Shown: positions 1 through 8,516, counted from the first letter of the stretch. The stretch: DNA of 64,000 nt from Sulfurimonas sp. HSL-1716 (GCF_039645975.1 NZ_CP147918.1:1612001-1676000), one strand, 5' to 3'. Program-made: numbers and translations. Notes: generated from the letters alone by a model not told the origin.

Positions 1-2321
1 AAACAAAAGAGGAACTCGGACGAGAAGAGTTCTTAAAACGTGCTTGGAAGTGGAAAGAGTTCAGCGGTAATACTATGGTTTCTCAGCTACGTAAACTTGG
101 AGTTTCTCCTGCTTGGAAACGTGAGAGATTTACAATGGATGCGGGTCTGCAAAAATCGGTTCGTGAAGCGTTTGTCCACCTCTACAACGAAGGGCTTATC
201 ATCCGCGGAAACTACATGGTCAACTGGTGTACGCATGACGGCGCGCTCAGCGACATCGAAGTGGAGTACGAAGAACATCAGGGAAACTTCTACCATATGA
301 AATACCCGTTTGCAGACGGCAGCGGAGAGATCACCGTAGCAACGACGAGACCTGAAACATACTTCGGAGATACAGCTGTCATGGTACATCCCGAAGATGA
401 AAGGTACAAACACCTCATCGGAAAAAAAGTCAAACTGCCTTTAACTGAGCGAGAGATCCCTATCATTGCGGACAGCTACGTTGATATGGAATTTGGAACG
501 GGTATGGTAAAAGTGACCCCTGCACATGATCCAAACGACTACGAAGTTGGAAAACGTCACGACTTGGAGTTCATCACGGTATTTGACGAAAACGGAATAC
601 TTAACGATTTTGCCGGCGAATTCAAAGGTTTGGAGCGTCTTGCCGCACGCAGCTCTATCGTAAAACGTCTCGATGAAGAAGGGTTTATGGCAAAGGTCGA
701 AGAGCATACGCATCAAGTGGGACACTGTTACCGCTGTAAAAACGTGGTCGAGCCGTACATCTCAAAACAGTGGTTCATTAGAAGTGAGATCGCTAACAAA
801 TCTATCGAGAAGACAAATGATGGTCTTGCGAAATTTTTTCCTCCTCACTGGATCAACAGCTATAACTCTTGGATGGGCGAACTGCGTGACTGGTGTATCT
901 CCCGTCAGCTTTGGTGGGGACATCAGATACCGGTATTTTACTGCTCTTCTTGCGACCATGAGTGGGCAAGTATAGATGAACATCCAACGCAGTGTCCAAA
1001 ATGTGCTTCAAAAGAGTTTGCACAAGACCCTGACGTCCTAGATACATGGTTCTCATCTGCGCTTTGGCCTTTCTCAACTCTTGGATGGGGTAACGGCGAC
1101 AGCGAGATGGACAGACTGTTTGAGACTGACGATTTAAAAGAGTTCTACCCGAACTCTCTTCTTATCACAGGCTTTGACATCCTTTTCTTCTGGGTCGCAA
1201 GAATGATGATGATGGGTGAAACGTTTATGGATAAGCTGCCGTTTGAGCATATCTACCTACATGCACTTGTCCGCGATGAGAACGGCGATAAAATGAGCAA
1301 ATCAAAAGGCAACGTGATTGATCCTCTTGACACCATCAACGACTATAGTGCAGACATCCTGCGCTTTACTCTGGCTATCAGTGCGGCGCAGGGGCGCGAC
1401 ATCCGTATGAGCAATGATAAACTGGAGCAGACCCGTAACTTTACCAACAAGCTCTACAATGCGGCCAAATATCTGCAGATGAATGCCCAAACCTTCCCGG
1501 ATATCAACGGTTTTTGTATGGACACGAATCTGGGAAAATATATGGTCTCACGCCTAAACATGGCAACAAAAGAGGTTCGTGCATATTTGGATGAATACAG
1601 ATTCAACGATGCTGCTACGGTACTGTACAGATTTTTATGGAACGAATTCTGCGACTGGGGTATCGAACTCTCTAAGGCAGACAAAGCTTCCATAATCGAA
1701 CTTGGAGCGATATTCAAAGAAGCGATGAGACTTCTGCATCCGTTTATGCCTTTTATCACAGAGTATCTCTATCAGGAACTTTCAGGCAAAGAGCTCGAAG
1801 ACACCGAATCTATCATGATCTCAAAATTTCCTACAAAAACAAAAAAACGCGAAAAAGAGGAAGCCAAATTTGAAATCATCATGGATGCCATCATATCTAT
1901 CAGACGTGCAAAAGTTCTCGTGGATATGGCAAACCAGAAGATCGCCAAAGCGTATGTGAAAATAGACGGTGCAACCGAAAAAGACAAAGAGATGATGAAA
2001 CCATACATTGAAAAACTCGCGAAAGTCGAAGAGATAGAGTTCTGCGATAGCAAAATAGCCGATGCGGTAAGCGATATCGGCGAAAAATGCGAGGTGTTCA
2101 TTCCGACTGCTTCCATAGACCTCTCTCCTATCATCTCGCGTTTAGAAAAACAGAGCGAGAAGCTTGAAAAAGAGATAGCGAAATTAAACGGTATGTTAAA
2201 CAACGAAAGATTCGTTGCCAACGCTCCCGAGGACGTACTCGCCAAAAACCGTGAAGCCCTTGCAGACGCGCAAAGCAAGCAGGAAAAGGTGATAGAGCAG
2301 CTTAACTCGCTAAAATCTTGA
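1..2321 (+). CDS. valS: Valine--tRNA ligase, 5' end outside window
   Basis: This is a class I aminoacyl-tRNA synthetase that charges tRNA-Val in the cytoplasm. The reading frame is already open at position 3, and 772 residues are visible. The usual family length is about 870-900, so roughly the first 100 residues, including the HIGH motif, lie upstream. The KMSKS signature is intact at 1291-1305. A zinc-ribbon-like set (HCYRC and later CSSC and CPKC) is visible, as is the anticodon-binding domain. The C-terminal 65 residues are a charged coiled coil typical of ValS, which contacts the tRNA. The gene ends in TGA, followed by a short stem-loop. The family assignment is secure; only the start is missing. 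Confidence 0.97.
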   Translation, partial: TKEELGREEFLKRAWKWKEFSGNTMVSQLRKLGVSPAWKRERFTMDAGLQKSVREAFVHLYNEGLIIRGNYMVNWCTHDGALSDIEVEYEEHQGNFYHMKYPFADGSGEITVATTRPETYFGDTAVMVHPEDERYKHLIGKKVKLPLTEREIPIIADSYVDMEFGTGMVKVTPAHDPNDYEVGKRHDLEFITVFDENGILNDFAGEFKGLERLAARSSIVKRLDEEGFMAKVEEHTHQVGHCYRCKNVVEPYISKQWFIRSEIANKSIEKTNDGLAKFFPPHWINSYNSWMGELRDWCISRQLWWGHQIPVFYCSSCDHEWASIDEHPTQCPKCASKEFAQDPDVLDTWFSSALWPFSTLGWGNGDSEMDRLFETDDLKEFYPNSLLITGFDILFFWVARMMMMGETFMDKLPFEHIYLHALVRDENGDKMSKSKGNVIDPLDTINDYSADILRFTLAISAAQGRDIRMSNDKLEQTRNFTNKLYNAAKYLQMNAQTFPDINGFCMDTNLGKYMVSRLNMATKEVRAYLDEYRFNDAATVLYRFLWNEFCDWGIELSKADKASIIELGAIFKEAMRLLHPFMPFITEYLYQELSGKELEDTESIMISKFPTKTKKREKEEAKFEIIMDAIISIRRAKVLVDMANQKIAKAYVKIDGATEKDKEMMKPYIEKLAKVEEIEFCDSKIADAVSDIGEKCEVFIPTASIDLSPIISRLEKQSEKLEKEIAKLNGMLNNERFVANAPEDVLAKNREALADAQSKQEKVIEQLNSLKS

Positions 2322-2324
2322 AAT

Positions 2325-2347
2325 CCCGAAGAGCCGGACTCTTTGGG
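2325..2347 (+). terminator. Stem-loop after valS
   Basis: A 9-bp stem CCCGAAGAG / CTCTTTGGG with a 5-base loop starts 4 bases after the valS stop codon. One pair is a G-T wobble. It is not followed directly by a strong T-run (the next T-rich stretch is about 12 bases on), so termination is plausible but not certain. Confidence 0.45.
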
Positions 2348-2426
2348 TAAAAGCCTCTATTCTTTTTCAATACTTCCACAAAAATCAAACCTCTATGCGG
2401 CAAGCCAGCCTTTATGACTCTTTAGC

Positions 2427-2432
2427 TATAAT
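2427..2432 (+). promoter_or_regulatory. Probable -10 box for sulP
   Basis: A perfect TATAAT lies 42 bases upstream of the SulP TTG start, in an AT-rich stretch. I see no good -35 hexamer, which is common for housekeeping promoters in Campylobacterota. Predicted from sequence only. Confidence 0.4.
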
Positions 2433-2473
2433 TCCGAAATTTTTTTTATTCTATATTTTTAAAGGCTAGAAAT

Positions 2474-4018
2474 TTGTTCGATATAAGAAAATACGACACC
2501 TCCAACATCAAAAACGATATACTCTCGGGACTTGTCGTCGCCGTCGCACTCGTTCCTGAAGCTATTGCTTTTTCATTCATAGTCAACGTCAGTCCAATAG
2601 TCGGTCTCTACACCGCTTTTATACTCGGTCTTGTTACCGCGCTTATCGGCGGAAAACCGGGTATGATAAGCGGAGCAACAGGCTCGGTCGCGGTAGTTCT
2701 TGTAGGGCTTACGCTCGAGGCCCGTTCTTTGCTAGTTTCACAGGGCCTCAGCGGCAACGAGCTTGCCTTTGGAGTATTGCAGTATATAACGCTCGCTGCA
2801 ATTCTTGCCGGTCTTATCCAAATAGCTGCCGGTGTCTTGAAGCTGGGTAAATTTATCCGTTTGGTTCCCCTGCCTGCGATCTACGGCTTTGTCAACGGAC
2901 TTGCCATCGTGATCGCTATGGCACAGTTCAAGTTCTTTCATGGACAGGGATATGCGATGTATCTTCTTGTTGCCGTCACGATGCTCATCATGTATTTTTT
3001 ACCAAAGTTCACAAAAGCGGTGCCCTCAGGGCTTGTTGCGATCATCGCTCTTACCGTAGGCGTCTACTATCTGCATATAGATACGATGCTTGTAGGAGAT
3101 ATGGCAAATCTAAGCGCCTTTAAGGGACAGCTTCCTTCATTTTATATTCCCGATACTATTCTTAGTTTTGAAGCTTTCAAGATGGTTCTTCCATATGCCT
3201 TTATAGTGGCGATGGTCGGTCTTATAGAATCGCTTCTGACGCTTTCAGTTCTTGATGAGATGAGCGATACCAGAGGAAGCGGAAACAAAGAGTGTATCGC
3301 CCTTGGAACAGGAAACCTTACCTGCGGACTCTTTGGCGCTATGCCGGGATGCGCGATGATCGGCCAGTCCATCATCAATTTTACTTCAGGCGGTCTCGGA
3401 CGGCTTTCGAGTGTTACGGCGGCGATCGGATTGATGGTGCTCGTCGCGTCACTTACAGACACGCTCAATATCATCCCTATCGCAGTACTTGTCGGGATCA
3501 TGTTTATGGTAAGCATCGGAACGTTCGAGTGGAGCAGTTTCTCTCACCTAAAACATATGCCTCGCGAAGATGCTTTTATCGTCGTCTCCGTGACGCTTAT
3601 CACTATCTTTGCGGATCTAGCCACCGCCGTGATAGCCGGAGTCATCATCTCTGCACTCGTATTTGCATGGAAACATGCACGCATCTACGCAAAAGTAAGT
3701 TTTACAGACGATGGAACAAAGATCTACGAACTCGACGGTCCGCTGTTTTTTGCTTCATCCTCTTCATTTATGGATATTTTCGATGTCGACGATGACAGCC
3801 AAAGAGTGATACTGGAGTTCAAAAATGCCCGAGTCATGGACTCATCGGGCGTTGAAGCGATAAACGTCATAACGAAAAAATATGAAGATGCCGGAAAAAC
3901 GCTTATGCTTCGTCATCTAAGCCGTGACTGCAAAAATCTGCTGATTGCAGCGGGAAGACACTGCACCTTTATAGAAGCCGACGACGACCCGACATATAAA
4001 GTGGCATATAATTACTAA
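2474..4018 (+). CDS. SulP-family anion permease with STAS domain
   Basis: Inner-membrane SLC26/SulP transporter of 514 residues. Residues about 15-400 are a run of hydrophobic helices containing the family-typical PEAIAFSF stretch near residue 28 and GMISGATGS near residue 64. Residues about 415-510 form the cytoplasmic STAS domain with a DSSGVEAI phosphorylation-loop-like motif. Family members move sulfate, bicarbonate or other anions; the sequence does not decide which, although a sulfur-oxidising or autotrophic host could use either. The start is TTG. The gene stands alone, facing the transglutaminase-like gene tail to tail with 27 bases between them. Confidence 0.9.
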   Translation: MFDIRKYDTSNIKNDILSGLVVAVALVPEAIAFSFIVNVSPIVGLYTAFILGLVTALIGGKPGMISGATGSVAVVLVGLTLEARSLLVSQGLSGNELAFGVLQYITLAAILAGLIQIAAGVLKLGKFIRLVPLPAIYGFVNGLAIVIAMAQFKFFHGQGYAMYLLVAVTMLIMYFLPKFTKAVPSGLVAIIALTVGVYYLHIDTMLVGDMANLSAFKGQLPSFYIPDTILSFEAFKMVLPYAFIVAMVGLIESLLTLSVLDEMSDTRGSGNKECIALGTGNLTCGLFGAMPGCAMIGQSIINFTSGGLGRLSSVTAAIGLMVLVASLTDTLNIIPIAVLVGIMFMVSIGTFEWSSFSHLKHMPREDAFIVVSVTLITIFADLATAVIAGVIISALVFAWKHARIYAKVSFTDDGTKIYELDGPLFFASSSSFMDIFDVDDDSQRVILEFKNARVMDSSGVEAINVITKKYEDAGKTLMLRHLSRDCKNLLIAAGRHCTFIEADDDPTYKVAYNY

Positions 4019-4045
4019 AGGGCGTTTTAACAGAGCTTTTTACAC

Positions 4046-5587
4046 TTAGTTGACTTTTACCCTTATAAACGATTCGGGTATGACACTTTTGTACTGCGGC
4101 ATACTTTGTCCTATGGTCGCGTTGATGTATGTCGGATCGGCAATAACGAAACGTTTGTTTTGAATATTTAGAGAATCCCCTTTAAGCGGTATCTGTACGG
4201 CGGTTGCCATGTGATCTTTATATTTGATCCCTACGATATTGACGTTAAAGAGCTTTTTCATCAGATACGCATACAAAACCGCCCTGTCCTCACAATCGGA
4301 TTTATCATAATACAAAGTCTCCTCGGCAAACATCGGTTTCTCTCTTCCAAACTGTTCAGGATCGGTCTGATAGATAAACGCATGCTGCACGAAAGAAAGG
4401 ACAAAGTTCATAGCATCGCTTGCACGCTTGCCGTCCAGATATTTTTTGAGTGCTGCTGCTATTTGAACATAGCTTTGGTTCTCTATCGGAGCGTCGAAAT
4501 AGGTATCGTAATCCGCCTGAGGGTACGAAGCCATAAAATCGATGATGTTCTTGTTATAGACGAAATCTATCTTATACTCCGTTCCCTGATATTTAAACTT
4601 CAGGGTTTTTGCATTTTTGTCATCTACGAAGTTTGGAAGCTCTTTTACACCCAGATCCATCGGTTTTGTCGCGTCCGGATAATCTTGATTGTAAGTAAAC
4701 AGGCGCCCGACTCCGTTTTTGTTATAAAAAGAGAGCGCATAATACTTCTTATCGTTTAACGTATAGTTTGGCGTAGAGTAGATGATCTTTTTTGAATAAT
4801 GCAGCATCACTACATGCTTATCTGCAAGTCCCACTCTCACTGCATATCCGAGTTTATTGAATATAAACCAGCTAAGAAGAGTCGCCTCGTCCTGCGATGC
4901 AAATACTTTGGAGGAGATATCGTTTACCAAAAGATAGACACCCCAGTCATTGAGCTTCATGTCGCTTTGCACCTCTTTTATGCTCTGCACCAGTCCTTTA
5001 TAATCACTCGAAGCCAAAACATCGAAAAATCCGGCGATCCCTTCTTGAGTTTTCGGAGAGAATCTTGCCTTCTTGATCGTATCGGGAACATCAAAGCTCA
5101 GCATGGAGCCATAAAACATAAACGCAGTTCCTGCTTTAGGAGTCTCTGCTTTTTTAACAACGATCACGGGAAGCGGCTTTTCTTCCGCTTTTGGAGGCTG
5201 TACTGCTTGAGGTTTCTGTGTGATCTCTTTTTTCGGCACCGGAATAGCAGGTACTTCGGCTTTTTCAATCGGTTTTTTGATCTTGATGATGATCTTAGGC
5301 CCAAGACTCGGCGGTTCTACATAGGTAGTTTTGGGAACTACTTTTGGTTTTGGTTTTTCATAAAGAGGCTGTCCTGCAAACTCTTTATATGCTTTCCACT
5401 GCTCTTTTAGATAGTTGTTAAACGCAGCGTCTCTTTCATCTTTGTATTTTTTAAAAGACTCGGTCTGCGTTCTTTTGAAATCTTCAAAAGAACCTGCATG
5501 CAGCACTAAAGCGCTAAGTAAAACGATACTGCTAAAACGGCCAAATACTTTGAATGATCTTTGTTCCCCATCCCTGTTTCGTCGCAC
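4046..5587 (-). CDS. Secreted transglutaminase-like cysteine protein in a flagellar operon
   Basis: A 513-residue protein with a signal-like hydrophobic stretch at about 18-31, a Lys/Pro-rich linker at about 75-150 and a C-terminal transglutaminase-like fold. The putative triad is visible: Cys432 in SDCEDRA, His459 in KDHMAT and Asp484 in ADPTY. Such folds include peptidases, amidases and cross-linking enzymes; the substrate is unknown. The start is GTG at 5587, preceded by a GAGGGAG ribosome-binding site 9 bases upstream. The first 56 bases overlap the end of flgH, so the two are translationally close and probably share the sigma-54 promoter at 6306-6321. A cell-wall or flagellar role is inference. 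Confidence 0.75.
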   Translation of the reverse strand: MRRNRDGEQRSFKVFGRFSSIVLLSALVLHAGSFEDFKRTQTESFKKYKDERDAAFNNYLKEQWKAYKEFAGQPLYEKPKPKVVPKTTYVEPPSLGPKIIIKIKKPIEKAEVPAIPVPKKEITQKPQAVQPPKAEEKPLPVIVVKKAETPKAGTAFMFYGSMLSFDVPDTIKKARFSPKTQEGIAGFFDVLASSDYKGLVQSIKEVQSDMKLNDWGVYLLVNDISSKVFASQDEATLLSWFIFNKLGYAVRVGLADKHVVMLHYSKKIIYSTPNYTLNDKKYYALSFYNKNGVGRLFTYNQDYPDATKPMDLGVKELPNFVDDKNAKTLKFKYQGTEYKIDFVYNKNIIDFMASYPQADYDTYFDAPIENQSYVQIAAALKKYLDGKRASDAMNFVLSFVQHAFIYQTDPEQFGREKPMFAEETLYYDKSDCEDRAVLYAYLMKKLFNVNIVGIKYKDHMATAVQIPLKGDSLNIQNKRFVIADPTYINATIGQSMPQYKSVIPESFIRVKVN

Positions 5588-6245
5588 GGTCTACATCTCC
5601 CTCAGATTTATATAATATCTTTGCATCGCTCATTTGTGAAGAGCTTATCTGGTTATTCTGGCTGATATCGTACGGTCTTATCACGCCGCTGACTTGTATG
5701 ATCTGCTTTTGATCATCGATCAGGATCTCACGTTTTCCGGAGATAAAATAGTTTCCGTTTTCCAATACCTTGATGACTCTTGCCGAGACGGTCGTCGTGA
5801 ACGAAGCATCTTTGGTCGAAGATCCCGAACCGGTATATGCGGAGGTCGTAGCACCCGTAAAGCCTATGTTCGTCAATCCGTTTAGCTTGTTTGCATAGGC
5901 CGATACGGCGGGATTTCCTCCGTTTGCCGCAAAAATGCCTCCTCCAAGGGTGCTCGTATCACTTTTTGAAAGTGCTTTGGTACCGGTATTGCTGCTTTGT
6001 GTAGCCTCAGAGATCACGATCGTCACGATGTCGTTGACATGCATCGCTTTATGATCCGAAAAGAGAGGATTGTCCCCTTTTCCGAATATACTTCCCTCTG
6101 AAGCATAATCTTTTTGATCCTGTTTTGGAGGCATCTCTTCAACATATTTGGGAGGCTTGAAATTTATCTCCGGATCGGTCAGGTTAGCCGTACAACCGCT
6201 AAATAACAGTATAACATACAAACCGAAAAATACTATTTTAATCAT
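5532..6245 (-). CDS. flgH: Flagellar L-ring protein FlgH
   Basis: Outer-membrane lipoprotein that forms the L ring, the bushing around the flagellar rod. The protein has a lipoprotein signal peptide ending in LFSGC (Cys about residue 18). The mature body carries the conserved DIVTIVISEATQSSNTGTK-like segment and ends SIWPF. At 237 residues it has normal FlgH length. I prefer the ATG at 6245 over the TTG one codon upstream. It is the first gene of a leftward pair with the transglutaminase-like protein and lies about 50 bases downstream of the predicted sigma-54 start site, as expected for a rod/hook-stage flagellar gene in this phylum. Confidence 0.95.
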   Translation of the reverse strand: MIKIVFFGLYVILLFSGCTANLTDPEINFKPPKYVEEMPPKQDQKDYASEGSIFGKGDNPLFSDHKAMHVNDIVTIVISEATQSSNTGTKALSKSDTSTLGGGIFAANGGNPAVSAYANKLNGLTNIGFTGATTSAYTGSGSSTKDASFTTTVSARVIKVLENGNYFISGKREILIDDQKQIIQVSGVIRPYDISQNNQISSSQMSDAKILYKSEGDVDRATKQGWGTKIIQSIWPF

Positions 6246-6295
6246 CAAAATTCTTCTTTTAGCATAGGATAAAGGGCAGCTTTAAAAGCTCTTGG

Positions 6296-6301
6296 TATAA
6301 T
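6296..6301 (+). promoter_or_regulatory. Extended -10 promoter for yqeY
   Basis: TGGTATAAT, an extended -10 box, sits about 30 bases upstream of the yqeY ATG. It lies within the same 80-base divergent region as the sigma-54 promoter of flgH. Confidence 0.5.
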
Positions 6302-6305
6302 ACTA

Positions 6306-6321
6306 GCAAAAAAAGTTCCAA
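6306..6321 (-). promoter_or_regulatory. Sigma-54 (RpoN) promoter for flgH and downstream gene
   Basis: Read leftward the site is TTGGAACTTTTTTTGC: a -24 TTGGAAC element and a -12 TTGC element with exactly 10 bases between GG and GC. This fits the RpoN consensus used for middle flagellar genes in Campylobacter and relatives. The predicted start site near 6295 leaves a leader of about 50 bases before the flgH ATG. Confidence 0.8.
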
Positions 6322-6329
6322 GGATATTT

Positions 6330-6773
6330 ATGAGCTTAAAAGATCAGATAAATACAGACATAAAAGAAGCGATGAAAGCAAAAAACGTAGTAAAACGTGA
6401 CGCTTTAAGACTCCTTTCCAGTGCATTCAAGCAGATAGAAGTAGATGAAAGAAAAGAGCTTACAGACGATGACGTCATCAAAATTATTCAAAAGCAGATA
6501 AAGCAAAGAAACGACTCTATCACGCAGTACAAAGATGCAGGACGTGACGACCTAGTAGAAAAAGAAAGCGCAGAAATAGCATGTTTTGAACCGTACCTTC
6601 CGAAGCAGTTAAGTGATGATGAACTAAGCTCCGCAATTAAAGAGATAATTGCAAAAGTCGGTGCTGAATCTATGAAAGATATCGGAAAAGTTATGGGAGC
6701 AGCAAGTAAAGAACTTGCAGGAAAAGCAGATGGAAAGCGCATCAATGAGTGTGCGAAAGCGATTCTTTCGTAA
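6330..6773 (+). CDS. GatB/YqeY domain protein
   Basis: Small cytoplasmic protein (147 residues) of the YqeY family, homologous to the C-terminal domain of the amidotransferase subunit GatB. The sequence begins SLKDQINTDIKEAMKAKN and carries the family-typical LKQIEVDERKELTDDDV region, ending with the helical tRNA-contact-like segment. Its molecular role is not established, though it is thought to touch tRNA or the translation apparatus. A good AAGGAT ribosome-binding site precedes the ATG. It is monocistronic and ends 9 bases before a perfect 26-bp palindrome. Confidence 0.85.
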   Translation: MSLKDQINTDIKEAMKAKNVVKRDALRLLSSAFKQIEVDERKELTDDDVIKIIQKQIKQRNDSITQYKDAGRDDLVEKESAEIACFEPYLPKQLSDDELSSAIKEIIAKVGAESMKDIGKVMGAASKELAGKADGKRINECAKAILS

Positions 6774-6782
6774 AACTTCTTT

Positions 6783-6808
6783 TTACATGTAAGAATTCTT
6801 ACATGTAA
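6783..6808. repeat. Perfect 26-bp palindrome
   Basis: The half-site TTACATGTAAGAA is followed directly by its exact reverse complement, and each arm holds the self-complementary word TTACATGTAA. It lies between the convergent ends of yqeY and the orphan gene at 6811-7215. It may act as a bidirectional terminator, a protein-binding site or the edge of an insertion. Related words recur at 7285-7296, 7700-7709, 25712-25721 and, in modified form, 34982-35006. Confidence 0.85.
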
Positions 6809-6810
6809 TC

Positions 6811-7215
6811 TTATCTAACATCTATGTATGTAAAGTCTTTGTATGTGAGATTTGTTTTGCCTTTTAAATCTTTTCTCATTGATAGAACAATATTACCTAT
6901 TGCTTTTCTTCCTTCTTCAAGATCTGGATTATTTCCTTTTGAATCAATGACAAGCTTTATCATTTTATTGACTGCTAAAACAACTTCATCTGAACTATAA
7001 ATCCACGAACGATATTGTTCTTCAAAAAATTTACGTTTTGTTTCAGTTGTTGCTGTTAAGCCTACAAACCCTTGTAATAAAACTAAAAGATTTGCATACT
7101 TTTCTTCTTTATACTTTAAAATAGCTTCTTCACGTTTTGAACGACTTGTAAAAAAATATGTAAGATACGAACCTACTATTGCAGTAAAAATAGGTAAAAG
7201 AGTATTTATTTCCAT
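6811..7215 (-). CDS. Orphan membrane-anchored protein, AT-rich
   Basis: A 134-residue protein that I do not recognise as a named family. Residues about 5-23 form one hydrophobic helix, then comes a basic stretch (SRSKREEAILKYKEEKY) and a soluble helical body. That layout suggests an N-terminal anchor with the rest in the cytoplasm. The gene is visibly poorer in G and C than its neighbours. It is bracketed by the palindrome at 6783-6808 and the dispersed repeat at 7309-7691, which suggests acquired DNA. Small proteins with this architecture are frequent in genomic islands. Function unknown. Confidence 0.6.
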   Translation of the reverse strand: MEINTLLPIFTAIVGSYLTYFFTSRSKREEAILKYKEEKYANLLVLLQGFVGLTATTETKRKFFEEQYRSWIYSSDEVVLAVNKMIKLVIDSKGNNPDLEEGRKAIGNIVLSMRKDLKGKTNLTYKDFTYIDVR

Positions 7216-7284
7216 CTATGTCCTTTTTTATAATCAGAGATATTATATTCGTTTTCATTTAAAAAAACAAAATGAATAAAAATT

Positions 7285-7709
7285 TTTACATGTAAACAAC
7301 TACTCCATACTTTTTGTCCGCAAAAAGTAAGCAAAAACTCTGCAACGGCTTCGAGCTCGCCATAGGCGAGTTCCCAAGAAAGAGCAAATCCATTCCTAAA
7401 AATGCAAAACTCACTTCGTTCAAACACGTTGCATTTTCTTTACGTCATTACTTTACTATTTCTTGGCTCTGCAGATGTTGCACCGACGTGGCAATTGTAT
7501 CGGCTGTTTTGTGTCACTTTGGATTTTAGTCTTTTTGACCGAGAGCAAGCGTGAAAAAAATCAAACTGTTTGAGGAAGTGTGCGACCGAGTTTTTGATTT
7601 TTAGCTGGAACGACCGAAAAAAGGCGTTAAAAAATCCAACTCGTGACACAAGCTTTTTTGCATACTTTTTTTGCGATAAAAAAAAGTATGCGAGAAGTCT
7701 TACATATAA
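7285..7709. repeat. Dispersed structured repeat, copy A (fills a 512-bp gene-free gap)
   Basis: The stretch 7216-7727 holds no convincing gene. Within it 7309-7500 aligns almost base for base with 25736-25915. Order from the left: TTTACATGTAAA (7285-7296); an 8-bp hairpin with TCCG loop (7309-7328); a hairpin with 6 Watson-Crick pairs and loop ATA (7356-7370); an AAATGCAA / TTGCATTT inverted pair around 7400-7436; then a stretch unlike copy B; and a 13-bp hairpin GCATACTTTTTTT / AAAAAAAGTATGC (7660-7691). Short open frames inside are by-products of the repeat. It could be a non-autonomous mobile element or a structured RNA. Confidence 0.8.
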
Positions 7710-7727
7710 GAAAAGAGAGTAAAGAAC

Positions 7728-8516
7728 TTACTCCCCGTATTTTAGCTTCTTAAGAGCACCTTCCACATCATCTTGACGCATCAAAGACTCACCTACCAAG
7801 AACGCATCCACACCTGCCTTGCTTAAGTCTTCAAGCTGTCCGTGCTCATAGATACCGCTTTCTGCGACTATGATCTTGCCGTTTGGAATAAGCGGGATAA
7901 GCTCGTACGAGAGGTTCATGTTCATCTCGAACGTCTGCAGATTTCTGTGGTTTATTCCTATGATATCCGCACCCGCATAGATGGCTTTTGTAAGGTCGGT
8001 TTTGTCATGGACTTCTACCAATGCTTCCATCCCGAGATGGCGGGTATAGTTTAGCAGCTCTTTGAGATCTTTTTTAGAAAGCGCGGCAGCGATCAAAAGA
8101 ATGAAATCGGCTCCAAATACCATAGCCTCTAAAATCTGATACTTTGAGATGATAAAATCTTTACGAAGCAACGGGATACCCACATAGCGTCTTATTCCGG
8201 CGAGATATTCGATATCTCCCTGAAAGAAGTGCGGTTCTGTCAAAACGGAAATAGCACTCGCTCCCCCTCTTTCGTACGCCTGTGCTATCGCCAAAGGGTC
8301 GAAATCTTCGCGTATAACCCCTTTTGAAGGACTTGCTTTTTTTACTTCGCTTATGATCCTGTACGGGTCTTCTTCTGTTGATTTCAGATACGGCACCACG
8401 TCTCTGGGTGCTCTTGCATTAAAAGCAAGAGAGCGCCCGAGCCAGTCAAGACTGAACTCCTTCTCTCTTTTTTCTAGGTCTTCTTTCGTTCTTTTTATGA
8501 TATCGTCTAAAATCAT
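7728..8516 (-). CDS. trpC: Indole-3-glycerol-phosphate synthase
   Basis: TIM-barrel enzyme that closes the indole ring of CdRP to indole-3-glycerol phosphate in tryptophan synthesis; cytoplasmic. At 262 residues it matches stand-alone TrpC. Visible signatures are [12 protein letters not shown] near residue 57, the strand PLLRKDFI with the catalytic lysine near residue 118, [12 protein letters not shown] near 185 and IVAESGI near 216. It is the last gene of a leftward operon, overlapping the TPR lipoprotein by 4 bases (ATGA). No other trp genes are in the window. Confidence 0.95.
   Translation of the reverse strand: MILDDIIKRTKEDLEKREKEFSLDWLGRSLAFNARAPRDVVPYLKSTEEDPYRIISEVKKASPSKGVIREDFDPLAIAQAYERGGASAISVLTEPHFFQGDIEYLAGIRRYVGIPLLRKDFIISKYQILEAMVFGADFILLIAAALSKKDLKELLNYTRHLGMEALVEVHDKTDLTKAIYAGADIIGINHRNLQTFEMNMNLSYELIPLIPNGKIIVAESGIYEHGQLEDLSKAGVDAFLVGESLMRQDDVEGALKKLKYGE

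Noticed and set aside
3292-3795. 167-residue rightward frame inside sulP
   Set aside because: Shadow frame of the transporter, rich in Arg, His and Cys, with no start signal.
7206-7529. Open frames on both strands inside repeat copy A (73 and 71 residues)
   Set aside because: They follow the repeat sequence, and the rightward frame recurs in copy B only as far as the repeat matches; no ribosome-binding sites or domain features.
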